A model generated the notes under the pieces. That model searched no databases. It was not told the DNA's origin and saw only the letters and a program-made list of their open reading frames with translations. This document shows, piece by piece, positions 1-8,863 of a stretch of DNA of 64,000 nt. How positions within the stretch are numbered: position 1 is the first letter of the stretch; each line of letters starts with the position of its first letter. Source of the DNA: CBDDHT01 sp965228615 (GTDB lineage Bacteria > Pseudomonadota > Alphaproteobacteria > Rhizobiales > Methyloligellaceae); NCBI GenBank assembly GCA_965228615.1, contig CBDDHT010000003.1:744001-808000 (forward strand), read 5' to 3'. The position numbers and the translations under genes were made by a program.

Positions 1-1
1 A

Positions 2-2089
2 ATGATCCTGGTCGCATTCGACATTGGAGGAACATTCACGGACCTGGTTCTATTCCGCACGGACGAAAAAGAACTTTTTGTCCATAAAATCCCGAGCACA
101 TCCGCACATCCGGAAGAGGCTGTGCTGAGCGGCATTACCGAGCTGTTTTCGCAGGCTGGTGCTGATCCGGCCGATGCGGATACGCTGTTCCACGCGACAA
201 CCATCGCAACGAATACTATTCTCGAGCGCAAAGGCAGTCGAACCGGATTGATCGCCACACGTGGTTTTCGCGATATCCTGCTTATCGGCCGTCAAAAGCG
301 CTATGACACGCGCGATCTGTATCTCGACAAACCCGAACCGCTGACGAAACGGCGCTATATTCAGGAAGTGGCCGAGCGCGTCAAACATGATGGATCGATC
401 CATTTCCCGCTCGACGAGGAAAGCGTTGATCACGCCATCGGCGCGCTACGCGATGCCGGCGTCGAATCGATTGCAGTTGCGCTCCTTCACAGCTATGCGA
501 ATGACTCGCATGAGCAAGCCATCAAGAAGCGGATCAACGCTCTATTGCCTGAAATGAGCGTGTCGATCTCATCCGAGGTCTCCGCCAAATACCGTGAATA
601 CGAGCGGACCAATACAACGACGGCGGACGCCTACGTAAAGCCGATCGTCTCGCGCTATCTCGGCACACTGAAATCGGCCCTGAGCGAACAAGGTTTCGCC
701 AAAAGCCCATTCATCATGCAATCGAATGGCGGTGTGGTCTCGGCCGAAGTTGCCGGCGAATACCCCGTTCGCATTATTGAGTCCGGTCCTGCCGCGGGCG
801 TCCTGATGTGCGCTTCCGTTGCCAAACAAGAAGACTTCGATCACGTGCTGACTTTCGACATGGGCGGCACGACTGCCAAAATCGGCGCCGTTGATCATGG
901 CGAACCTGCGCTGACGTCAACCTTCGAGGTGGATGCCAAAAACTATCGCCGTTATTCAGGATTGCCACTCAACGTTCAGTCGATCGAACTGGTGGAGATC
1001 GGCGCTGGCGGCGGCTCCCTCGCAGATACAGATATGGGATTGATCAAGGTCGGACCGCGAAGCGCTGGCGCCGTTCCCGGCCCGATATGCTACGGCGGAT
1101 CGGGTACTGAGCCGACCGTCACCGATGCAAATCTGGTGCTTGGTTATCTCAACCCGGATAATTTCTGTGGTGGCTCCATGACCCTCGACACGGGCGCTGC
1201 AAAGGACGGCATCCGACGCACGATCGCGGAACCCATGGGCCTTTCGGTCCCGGAAGCCGCATGGGGCATTCATGCCGTTGCGAATGCGAACATGGCGGCA
1301 GCCATGCGTGTCATCTCGGTCGAACGCGGACGCGATCCCGGACAATGCGTCATGGTCGCGTTCGGCGGCGCGGGTCCGCTGCACGCAACCAGTCTTGCGC
1401 GGGAGCTTGGTATTCCGAAAGTTATCATCCCGAAGGGTGCGGGGGTTGGCTCAGCATTGGGAATGCTCGCAGCAGACACCCGGCTCGACGTGTCCCTCAC
1501 CCGGATTCTCCAACTCAATGATACGGATCCCGCTGTCATTGCCGACATCTATGATGAGTTGGAGAGACGTGCGCGCGGCGAAATCGCTTCGATGCTCGAT
1601 GGCCGCGAGCCTCTTTGGCAACGCTATGCCTACATCCGCTTCAAGGGGCAAGGCTCCGAGGTTAAGGTCGACTTGCCTTCGGGCAACATCGGCACAGACT
1701 ACCCTCAGAAGGTAATCGACGCCTTCCGTGCCGAGTATCAGAAGAATTTCGGTTACTGGGACGAGGACAACATCGCCGAGAGTGTGGATTGGCAGCTCGT
1801 CGCGATATTGCCGACCGAAGCCAACCGCCTCGACTTTGGGGGCGTCGCCCCTAACACACGAGACACCGATCCGGTCGTCGGCATGCGGCAAGCCTATTTT
1901 TCCGATCTTGGCGGTTACACCGATACGAAGATCGTCGATCGTTACAAGATCGGATCACAGACACACATCGTCGGCCCTGCTGTTGTCGAGGAACGGGAGG
2001 CAACGATCGTCGCGATGCCCGGCGACGTGATTTCGCTTTCCGAGCACGACAATCTCGTCATCACCGTTGCCCAGGAGAAGAGCAGATGA
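2..2089 (+). CDS. hyuA: Hydantoinase/oxoprolinase subunit A (HyuA family)
   Basis: This 695-residue protein is the A subunit of an ATP-dependent N-methylhydantoinase / 5-oxoprolinase-type enzyme, which opens hydantoin or oxoproline rings with ATP hydrolysis. The N-terminus carries the actin-like ATPase phosphate loop (DIGGTFTDLV, residues 7-16), and a second one (FDMGGTTAK) lies near residue 287. Length and start match the family, so the gene looks complete although it begins at base 2; its promoter lies outside the window. The stop overlaps the start of the B subunit by four bases (ATGA), which implies translational coupling. The exact substrate (hydantoin, N-methylhydantoin, oxoproline or acetophenone-type carboxylation) cannot be read from sequence. 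The neighbouring D-amino-acid enzymes favour hydantoin or D-amino-acid derivatives. Confidence 0.93.
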   Translation: MILVAFDIGGTFTDLVLFRTDEKELFVHKIPSTSAHPEEAVLSGITELFSQAGADPADADTLFHATTIATNTILERKGSRTGLIATRGFRDILLIGRQKRYDTRDLYLDKPEPLTKRRYIQEVAERVKHDGSIHFPLDEESVDHAIGALRDAGVESIAVALLHSYANDSHEQAIKKRINALLPEMSVSISSEVSAKYREYERTNTTTADAYVKPIVSRYLGTLKSALSEQGFAKSPFIMQSNGGVVSAEVAGEYPVRIIESGPAAGVLMCASVAKQEDFDHVLTFDMGGTTAKIGAVDHGEPALTSTFEVDAKNYRRYSGLPLNVQSIELVEIGAGGGSLADTDMGLIKVGPRSAGAVPGPICYGGSGTEPTVTDANLVLGYLNPDNFCGGSMTLDTGAAKDGIRRTIAEPMGLSVPEAAWGIHAVANANMAAAMRVISVERGRDPGQCVMVAFGGAGPLHATSLARELGIPKVIIPKGAGVGSALGMLAADTRLDVSLTRILQLNDTDPAVIADIYDELERRARGEIASMLDGREPLWQRYAYIRFKGQGSEVKVDLPSGNIGTDYPQKVIDAFRAEYQKNFGYWDEDNIAESVDWQLVAILPTEANRLDFGGVAPNTRDTDPVVGMRQAYFSDLGGYTDTKIVDRYKIGSQTHIVGPAVVEEREATIVAMPGDVISLSEHDNLVITVAQEKSR

Positions 2090-3780
2090 GCGCGCTGAAC
2101 GAGCCCAGCGGGCAAGCATCAATCGACTCGATTACGCTCACATTGCTGTGGAACAGGCTGCTCTCGATAACGGAAGAAATGGGCAGCACGCTCCGTCGAA
2201 CCGCCTTTACCGAAGCGGTGCGCGAAGCCGATGATTTCTCGACCGGATTGTTCGATCGCCATGGCCGCCTCATTGCCCAGGGAAACTTCACGCCCGGTCA
2301 TCTTGGCTCGATGCCATCCGTGGTCCGCAGCGTTCTCGAGATCTTTCCTACCGACACAATGAAGCCAGGCGACGGCTTCCTGATGAATGACGCAGCACTC
2401 GGGTCCGGGCATTTCCCGGACATCTTTCTTGTCACGCCGATCTTCCTTGATGGCGGGCTCATCGGTTACGCCGTCGATATTGCTCACCATGTCGATGTTG
2501 GCGGTGCCGCGCCAGGTTCGCAGGAAGTCGCCGGCGTCAGCGAGGCTTTTCAGGAAGGGCTGCGGATCCTGCCCGTCCGCTTCGTCCGAGACGGCGAATT
2601 CGATTCTGATATTCTGCGAATCATTCTCGCCAATGTACGCGTGCCCGACAAATTGCTTGGCGACCTGAAAGCCCAGCGAAACGCCAATTTCGTCGGCGCA
2701 AAGCGCTATGCCGAACTCTACGAGATGCATGGCGCGGACAAGATGGAAATCGCCATCGAGGAGATCCTGCGCCGCTCGGAAGCGCGTATACGCGAACGCA
2801 TCTCGGAATTGCCGGACGGCGTCTATAGCTTTGAAGACTGGATCGACGATTCCGGTCCCGGCACCGATCCGGTCCGAGTCCATGCTGCAGTCAAGATCGA
2901 TGGAAACGAGATGATCATCGACTTTTCAGGAAGCAGCGATCAGGTGTCTGCCGGCATCAATTCCTATCTCAACTACACCAGTGCCTATGGCAGCTTTGCA
3001 GCGAAAGTACTGGCCGATGCGCTTGTGCCTCAGAATGATGGCACCATGCGTCCGATATCGGTCACTTCGAGGGAAGGCTCTTTCTTCAATCCCGTGTTCC
3101 CCGCCGCGAGCGGAGGAAGGGCGGCAATCCAGGTTCGTATTTTTGAAGCGGTCAATGGAGCACTGTCTCAAGTTCTGCCGGAACGTGCAATGGGCGCCCA
3201 CTCCCACTGGTCGAACCCCAATATCAGCGGCATCGACGATCGTACCGGCGAGCGCTTCGTTCAATATGACCTGATTTTCGGCGGCCTCGGCGCCCTCTCC
3301 TGGAAGGATGGGATGGAGTCGCTTTCACCTGTGATGAACTGCAGCAATATCCCCATCGAGGCGATGGAGGCGGCCAACCCGATCCTCTTTCACTGCCTGG
3401 AATTCATCCCGGACTCGTGCGGCGCCGGTCGCTATCGCGGCGGTTGCGGCATCCGGAAGGATGCCGAAATTGCAAATTCCAGCGCACTTGTAACACTGCT
3501 CGGCGAGCGGCATGAACATGCGCCATACGGCCTCTTTGGAGGCAGAGAAGGCGCGCATGCCGAAACGATCCTCATTCGCAATGGCGAGGAACGTTCACTT
3601 GGCTCGAAGGAGAGTCTCGTCCTCGAGCGTGGCGATATCATTTCCTTCCGCGTCTGCGGCGCCGGTGGTTATGGCGACCCAAAAGAGCGGGCACCAGAGA
3701 ATATCGCCGACGACGTCGCCGACGGCTTCATCACAGCCGCCGGCGCAGCTTCAAAGTATGGCCGCTCAGACTTCAGTTAG
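2086..3780 (+). CDS. hyuB: Hydantoinase B / oxoprolinase subunit B
   Basis: This 564-residue HyuB family subunit partners with the upstream HyuA. Family hallmarks seen are the start region (LWNRLLSITEEMGSTLRRTA, near residues 19-38), the DFSTGLFDRHGRLIAQG segment and the C-terminal GGYGDP motif. The ATG overlaps the hyuA stop by four bases. The stop codon overlaps by four bases the stop of the RTX gene on the opposite strand, so the two genes are tightly convergent with no room for a separate terminator. Together A and B form the cytoplasmic ATP-dependent ring-opening enzyme. Confidence 0.93.
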   Translation: MSALNEPSGQASIDSITLTLLWNRLLSITEEMGSTLRRTAFTEAVREADDFSTGLFDRHGRLIAQGNFTPGHLGSMPSVVRSVLEIFPTDTMKPGDGFLMNDAALGSGHFPDIFLVTPIFLDGGLIGYAVDIAHHVDVGGAAPGSQEVAGVSEAFQEGLRILPVRFVRDGEFDSDILRIILANVRVPDKLLGDLKAQRNANFVGAKRYAELYEMHGADKMEIAIEEILRRSEARIRERISELPDGVYSFEDWIDDSGPGTDPVRVHAAVKIDGNEMIIDFSGSSDQVSAGINSYLNYTSAYGSFAAKVLADALVPQNDGTMRPISVTSREGSFFNPVFPAASGGRAAIQVRIFEAVNGALSQVLPERAMGAHSHWSNPNISGIDDRTGERFVQYDLIFGGLGALSWKDGMESLSPVMNCSNIPIEAMEAANPILFHCLEFIPDSCGAGRYRGGCGIRKDAEIANSSALVTLLGERHEHAPYGLFGGREGAHAETILIRNGEERSLGSKESLVLERGDIISFRVCGAGGYGDPKERAPENIADDVADGFITAAGAASKYGRSDFS

Positions 3781-5120
3781 AATAAGAAGTCACTCTCACT
3801 GAAGTCTGTTAGCTGAACCGACTGCAGCGTGATCGTGCCTCTGCCGGTATCGATGACAACATCTGCCCCGACCTGTGTGCTGTCGTCGAGAAATTCGTCA
3901 AAGTCGTCGATCGCATTGCCATTGTCGCTGAAATCGATCTTGTCGACTCCGACCTCGAAGTCGACGACCACATCATCATCATTGTCGAAGCGGCCATTGA
4001 CGAATTGGAAGATATCAGTCTCCTCTCCGCCGATTAGGATATCATCACCGCCATGTCCGTTCAGAAGATCCCGGCCACCGCCGCCGTTTAGAAGATTGTC
4101 GCCTCCGTCACCGAAGAGTCTATCTTCATAGTTGCCACCAATGACATTCTCGATTCCTGAAAGCATGTCGGCCGGCGCTGCCGGATTTGCAATGAGTTGG
4201 GCTGTGCCAGCATCCAAATCGACGAGGACGCCAGGTAGCCGAGACGTTCCGCAACTGAAAGCCGACCCGTACTCGACCGTATCGTTCCCGGCACCACCTT
4301 CGATGTCGTTCCCATAAGGAAAACTCGAGATGACGTCGTCGCCTGCGCGCCCATCAACCTGCGAGCCTTCGCCTCTGATCGTGAAGTGGTTCGCGCCACT
4401 GTCACCGAAGAGTATGGAACCATCCCCGGCGACATTGAGATTTTCAACATTTTGAATTCGATCACCTGACGCATCGGCCCCTGAGGCAGTTCCCGCCGCC
4501 AGATCGATTTCGACGGTGCCTGAATAGTAGGCTGTATCAATGCCGTTCCCTCCATCGATGACATCTGCGCCCTCTCCGCCGTGCAGTTCGTCGTCTCCAT
4601 CCTCTCCAAAGATTCTGTCGCTTCCCCCATCGCCCGAAATGGTGTCATCGCCGGTGCCACCATAGGCTTGATCGTCGCCGTCGTCGCCTACCAACCAGTC
4701 ATTCCCCTCATCGCCCCAAATGCGATCGTTCCCCTCTCCGCCATGAAGCTGATCACTCCCGCCCCGACCCATAAGAACATCGTCGCCCTTACCCCCGATA
4801 AGAAGCTCATCGGCACGGCTCCCCCGGATGTCGTCGTCGAATGACGTGCCAAGAATACCTTCGATGTCGACATAAGAATCGCCCTGAGCCAGGCCGCCTT
4901 TTCCGCTGCCTTTGTTCAAGTCGATGTCTACCGCCTGTGTCGATTGCGAATAGTCTATCGTGTCAAAACCTTTGCCGCCGTCATAGTGATCGGCGCCGCG
5001 GCTGGCATTGAAAATGTCAGTTCCGTCATATCCATAGAGGACATCCGAAAACGGTGATCCACTCAGGGTGTCGTGACCGTTGGACCCTTTGATGATCCAT
5101 CCAAAATTGAACTGCATCAT
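3777..5120 (-). CDS. RTX-type calcium-binding repeat protein
   Basis: This 447-residue acidic protein is built from glycine- and aspartate-rich nonapeptides of the hemolysin-type GGxGxDxUx pattern, for example GGEGNDRIWGDEGNDWLVGD. They are densest around residues 100-190 and recur near residues 340-370. Such repeats bind calcium and form parallel beta-rolls. RTX proteins of this kind are normally exported by type I secretion through an uncleaved C-terminal signal, and the hydrophobic, acidic C-terminus (ending SDFLF) fits. I place the start at the ATG at 5120, which has GGGAGAG just upstream; an in-frame TTG at 5141 lacks such a site. No protease or lipase domain is visible, so the role (surface layer, adhesion or matrix) is open. 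No type I exporter is encoded in the window. Confidence 0.85.
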   Translation of the reverse strand: MMQFNFGWIIKGSNGHDTLSGSPFSDVLYGYDGTDIFNASRGADHYDGGKGFDTIDYSQSTQAVDIDLNKGSGKGGLAQGDSYVDIEGILGTSFDDDIRGSRADELLIGGKGDDVLMGRGGSDQLHGGEGNDRIWGDEGNDWLVGDDGDDQAYGGTGDDTISGDGGSDRIFGEDGDDELHGGEGADVIDGGNGIDTAYYSGTVEIDLAAGTASGADASGDRIQNVENLNVAGDGSILFGDSGANHFTIRGEGSQVDGRAGDDVISSFPYGNDIEGGAGNDTVEYGSAFSCGTSRLPGVLVDLDAGTAQLIANPAAPADMLSGIENVIGGNYEDRLFGDGGDNLLNGGGGRDLLNGHGGDDILIGGEETDIFQFVNGRFDNDDDVVVDFEVGVDKIDFSDNGNAIDDFDEFLDDSTQVGADVVIDTGRGTITLQSVQLTDFSESDFLF

Positions 5121-5272
5121 ATCTCTCCCATTGGCCGGCAATGTCCCGATTGCCGGCTTAGCTGTCCTAGTTTGGGAGAGGTCTCTACAGCATTGCGTTT
5201 GAACTTCGACTGAGCGAAATGTTCACCCGAAATTCAGCTGCACGGCACCATTTGCCAGAAATTGAAGAGGCG

Positions 5273-6601
5273 TCAATTTGTTCCAAAAAGAAGATTGGGC
5301 AGCCATAAAGCGATCTGCGGGAAGAACAGCACGATCATCAGGCCAAACATCTGGATGACCATGAATTGCATCATGCCCAGATAGATGTCCTTAAGGTCCC
5401 AGTCCGGGACCACCCCCTTTATGTAATAGGCCGACAGCGCCACTGGCGGCGACAGCCAAGCTGTCTGCAGGCAGACGGCGACCAGGGTACAGAACCACAC
5501 CAGATCGATGCCAAGCTTCGTCACCGCAGGCAACATGATGGGAACGACGATCAGAATGATCGGCACCCATTCGAGCGGCCAGCCAAGGATGAAGATCAGC
5601 GCCAGGATCACGAGCAAGAGAACCGTCGGCGGCAGGTCGAGCCCCAAAAGCGCTTCGGCAATCATGGTTGCCGAACCGAGACGCGAGAAAACGGCGCCGT
5701 AGAAGTTGGATGCTGCAACGAGCAGCATGATCATGCTCGATGTGATGATCGTCGAGTAGACGGCCGTTTTGAGGCGCTGCCAGGTCAGCCGCCGATAGGC
5801 GAGCGCCATCAGGAACGAGCCCATAGCGCCCATGGCGGCCGCATCGGTCGGTGTCGCCAATCCGCCCAAAATGCTGCCGAGAACCGAAGCAATCAGGACT
5901 GCCAGGGGAATGATGCCGACAAAAAGCTCGCGCAAAATCTCATAGCCAGACTCGGCACGTTCTTCGACCGGCAATGCCGGCCCAAGCTCCGGTCGCAGAT
6001 AACTGCGGACCACGGCGTAACCCATGTAAAGGCCGGCCAGCATGATGCCGGGGAAGACAGCCGCCGCGAACAATTCCGTGATCGGCACGCCGACCACAGG
6101 GCCCATGACGACAAGCATGATACTTGGTGGGATCAACATCCCGAGTGTGCCACCGGCGGCAATGGAGCCGGCACTCAGCCGCGGGTCATAGCCGCTGCGG
6201 CGCATAATCGGCGCGGCCATGACGCCGAGGATGGTTACCGAGGCGCCGACGATGCCCGTTGCCGCAGCAAACAGCGTGGCAGTGAACAGCACGGCGATGT
6301 AGAGGGATCCTTTGACCGAAGCCAGCATCAGCCTGAAACCAGTAAACAGCCGGTCCATCAATCCTGCCTGCTCCAGGATATATCCCATGAAAAGGAAGAG
6401 AGGCACGGCGGCAAGCAAAGGCTCGCGCATCACGGTGAAAGTCTGCAGAACCAGCAGATAGGTGATGGCGTTGATTTCGCCGATATAACCGAAAACGAGC
6501 CCGAGAAATATCAGCGTGAATGATATCGGAAAGCCAATGAAGATACCGATGAACAGGCCGGCGAGCGAGACGAGACCAAGGACTTCCGGACTCATGGCCA
6601 T
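5273..6601 (-). CDS. TRAP transporter large permease (DctM-like)
   Basis: This 442-residue integral membrane protein has about twelve hydrophobic segments and is the large (M) subunit of a tripartite ATP-independent periplasmic transporter, the Na+-coupled translocating subunit. The N-terminal segment is of the GIFIGFPISFTLIFLGL type, and the TPTDAAAMGA motif typical of DctM lies near residue 245. It is the last gene of a dctP-dctQ-dctM operon read leftwards, and its ATG lies ten bases inside the end of the dctQ gene. A run of about 150 bases without a clear gene separates it from the RTX gene. Confidence 0.95.
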   Translation of the reverse strand: MAMSPEVLGLVSLAGLFIGIFIGFPISFTLIFLGLVFGYIGEINAITYLLVLQTFTVMREPLLAAVPLFLFMGYILEQAGLMDRLFTGFRLMLASVKGSLYIAVLFTATLFAAATGIVGASVTILGVMAAPIMRRSGYDPRLSAGSIAAGGTLGMLIPPSIMLVVMGPVVGVPITELFAAAVFPGIMLAGLYMGYAVVRSYLRPELGPALPVEERAESGYEILRELFVGIIPLAVLIASVLGSILGGLATPTDAAAMGAMGSFLMALAYRRLTWQRLKTAVYSTIITSSMIMLLVAASNFYGAVFSRLGSATMIAEALLGLDLPPTVLLLVILALIFILGWPLEWVPIILIVVPIMLPAVTKLGIDLVWFCTLVAVCLQTAWLSPPVALSAYYIKGVVPDWDLKDIYLGMMQFMVIQMFGLMIVLFFPQIALWLPNLLFGTN

Positions 6602-7170
6602 TCCCCGTGGATGACGGCGTGAATGCTCTTAACGAACTCCGAAAATCCCTGAAGCAGCAACAGGACGCCGGTGATCGGCATAATCGTCTTGAACGGATAG
6701 ATTGGTGGATTCCAGGGGCTGGATATCCCGCTTTCCATGCGCTCCCAGGACGTCATCGCAAAGTCGGACGACTCGATGAAAAAGAACCAGATCGCCGGAA
6801 AGAAAAGCGAAGCATAGAGAAAGGCGTCTACGGCCCCCTGCCAACGCGGTGGCCAAAGGCGGTAGAAAAAATCGGTCCGTATGTGCCCTTGAACGGCGAG
6901 TGTGTACGCCGCCCCGATCATGAAGTGGGAGCCATACAGCATATAGGTGACGTCATAAGCCCAGACCGTCGGGGCATTGAACAAGTAGCGGGCGAACACC
7001 TCATAGACGAGCGCCACAACCATCGGGATGATCAGCCAGGCAAACAGTCGGCCCGACCAGACGCTGAGGCTGTCGAGCACCGGCACAATGACATCGAATG
7101 GCCGTGCAAGGCCGCGTGCCGCTTTGACGTCAAGATGTGTTTCTGTGTCGGTCAGGTCCCCTACCCCCAC
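6592..7170 (-). CDS. TRAP transporter small permease (DctQ-like)
   Basis: This 192-residue protein has four predicted membrane helices, the first around residues 40-62 (LFAWLIIPMVVALVYEVFAR), in the usual length range for the small TRAP subunit. DctQ bridges the binding protein and the large permease. The start codon is GTG at 7170; no clearly better start was seen. The 3' end overlaps dctM by ten bases. A strong inverted repeat lies between this gene and the upstream binding-protein gene and could lower expression of the membrane subunits relative to the binding protein. Confidence 0.9.
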   Translation of the reverse strand: MGVGDLTDTETHLDVKAARGLARPFDVIVPVLDSLSVWSGRLFAWLIIPMVVALVYEVFARYLFNAPTVWAYDVTYMLYGSHFMIGAAYTLAVQGHIRTDFFYRLWPPRWQGAVDAFLYASLFFPAIWFFFIESSDFAMTSWERMESGISSPWNPPIYPFKTIMPITGVLLLLQGFSEFVKSIHAVIHGEWP

Positions 7171-7216
7171 GTTTGACCGAAGGTTCGGCCAAAGTCACCG
7201 CACTCTTGCGGCATTC

Positions 7217-7253
7217 GAATAGGCGCATGACCTGTTGGACCACGCGCCTATTC
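7217..7253 (-). promoter_or_regulatory. Intercistronic hairpin between dctP and dctQ
   Basis: A perfect 10-bp inverted repeat is present: GAATAGGCGC at 7217-7226 and GCGCCTATTC at 7244-7253, with a 17-nt loop. It lies 35 bases after the dctP stop and before the dctQ start on the minus strand. There is no long U-run after the stem, so it is more likely an mRNA stabilising or attenuating element than a full terminator. This placement is known in other operons for binding-protein transporters, where the binding protein is needed in excess. Confidence 0.6.
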
Positions 7254-7288
7254 ATTTGTTTCGTCCGACGCTCAGGTTGAGCGTCTTC

Positions 7289-8392
7289 CTACTTCTTGTC
7301 GACTGCAGCCTGGCCCAGCCCCTGATACAGACCAAGGAGTTTGGTCCAATAAGGTACGGTCAGATCAGCAAATGTCCTTTGCGAGTCGGCCACCTTCTTG
7401 AAGAAGGGATCCTTGGCCGAATATTTCTCCATGACGGCCGTTGAGGACTTGAGGAACTCAGGATAGAGATCGGCCGGGGTGTCGTGCACCTTGACGCCAT
7501 GCTTGTCCTGCATTTCCTTCAATGCTGCTGCATTGCGATAGATATTCACCGCAATCGAGTCCGTAACGGATGCCTTGGCAGCAATCTTGATGATGGCTTG
7601 CAGATCCGCAGGCAGTTTCTTCCAGAAATCCTTATTGATGATCAGGCTGCCGAGGTCGGAGGCCTGATGAAAGCCCTGCAGATAATAGTGCTTCCAAACC
7701 TGGTGGAGACCAAGCTTGATATCCTCACCGGGATTAATCCACTCCGCGGCATCAATCACACCACGTTGAGCCGCCGGCACGATTTCGCCACCAGGCAAGG
7801 CCACAGCCGTGACCCCCATTCCTGTGAACAGCTCACCCGTCAGTCCGGGAGGCGAACGGTATTTCATCTTCTGGAAGTCGGCGAGGCCGGTAATTGGCTT
7901 CTTGAACCATCCGAGCGGCTGACCGCCTGACATCAGGTTGATGAAGGCAACCATATTGGCTTTCAGGTCCGTATCGATGAACTCCTGGTAGAGCTCGTTA
8001 CCACCACCTTGATAGAACCAGGACAGATAGGTGAATTGATCCATGCCGCCAACGCTTGGCTGGTCGGCGAATAAATAGGCAGCGGGACGCTTGCCGGAAA
8101 AGAAATGAGCCCAGGTAAAGCCACCTTCGACAATGCCCTTGTCGACGGCATCCATCACCTCGGTAAATCCGACAACGGCGCCAACAGGCAGTATTTCGGT
8201 TTTCAGACGCCCGCCGGACATCGCATCGACGTTCTTGCCGAAGTCCTGCAGAATTTCGATGTACATACTAGAAGCATTCAGAGCGGTTTGGATCCGCCAT
8301 TTCATTGTGTCGGCTGCATGCGCAACAGGCGCAAAGCTCGCGGACGCGAGCAGAATTGCAGCCATAGAGAACGAAAACAGGATACGCCTCAT
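7289..8392 (-). CDS. TRAP substrate-binding protein (DctP/TakP-like)
   Basis: This 367-residue periplasmic binding protein of the DctP family has a clear signal peptide (ILFSFSMAAILLASASF, cleavage after AHA near residue 27). The segments GGEIVPAAQRGVIDAAEWI and YRSPPGLTGE are the substrate-contacting regions of the DctP/TakP group, whose known ligands are 2-oxo acids and other carboxylates. I set the start at the ATG at 8392, which is preceded by GGAGGAAGG at good spacing; the longer reading to 8530 adds 46 residues with no signal character. It is the first gene of the operon. The ligand is unknown; the TakP-like motifs make a 2-oxo acid plausible. Confidence 0.93.
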   Translation of the reverse strand: MRRILFSFSMAAILLASASFAPVAHAADTMKWRIQTALNASSMYIEILQDFGKNVDAMSGGRLKTEILPVGAVVGFTEVMDAVDKGIVEGGFTWAHFFSGKRPAAYLFADQPSVGGMDQFTYLSWFYQGGGNELYQEFIDTDLKANMVAFINLMSGGQPLGWFKKPITGLADFQKMKYRSPPGLTGELFTGMGVTAVALPGGEIVPAAQRGVIDAAEWINPGEDIKLGLHQVWKHYYLQGFHQASDLGSLIINKDFWKKLPADLQAIIKIAAKASVTDSIAVNIYRNAAALKEMQDKHGVKVHDTPADLYPEFLKSSTAVMEKYSAKDPFFKKVADSQRTFADLTVPYWTKLLGLYQGLGQAAVDKK

Positions 8393-8863
8393 GACTTTGC
8401 CTTCCTCCATAACGATCGACATTCGGGGGTGTACACCATGAATGCTAGCGCTATCCGACGAGACGAGTCCATCTGCCACTTGACAATCGGCATGCGGGAA
8501 TCGCGCCCCTGATCTCTTTTTTTGCCGCACAACCGGAAGGCATTTCGTGTCTGCTTTTTGCCTGTCGACTACGCACTCGCCCTATGGTTGCAGGTGATTG
8601 ACGACACCGCAAAGCGTCTACTGAATTTTTGCGATTTGCAGAATGAGGAATTTCTAGGCAACGCCCGCTGTCAATTGACGGCGCGAGGACTGCCGTTGCG
8701 TTGCTATGCCGCGTTCGTTTACCCGACCCATCGACCAATCGATCCTTCGGAGTAGCGAAGTCCAACGATCGTGCGAAAAGTGCTGCTCCCGTGATCGATC
8801 TTGACAATTGGCGCCGCCTCGGTGATCGCATGGGTCAATGCAGTCCGTCTTGAGGAATTACCC
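8393..8863. promoter_or_regulatory. Divergent promoter region, dctP and aminotransferase
   Basis: This is a 471-bp gap between the minus-strand TRAP operon and the plus-strand aminotransferase. Both flanking genes have good ribosome binding sites at its ends. I see no convincing open frame, hairpin or recognisable operator inside it. It must carry the promoter of the TRAP operon and probably that of the aminotransferase. Confidence 0.5.

Noticed and set aside
4560..4850. Apparent short tandem DNA repeats
   Set aside because: They are the coding repeats of the RTX nonapeptides and not an independent satellite or CRISPR array; unit length and sequence vary as expected for protein repeats.
5366..6523. 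Long open frame (385 codons) on the plus strand
   Set aside because: It lies entirely antisense to the dctM gene; the product is Gln/His/Arg-rich as expected for a shadow frame, and the permease on the other strand is clear.
8451..8831. Frame of 126 codons on the minus strand in the TRAP/aminotransferase divergent region
   Set aside because: Arg-rich composition, no ribosome binding site and no family; more likely chance coding potential.
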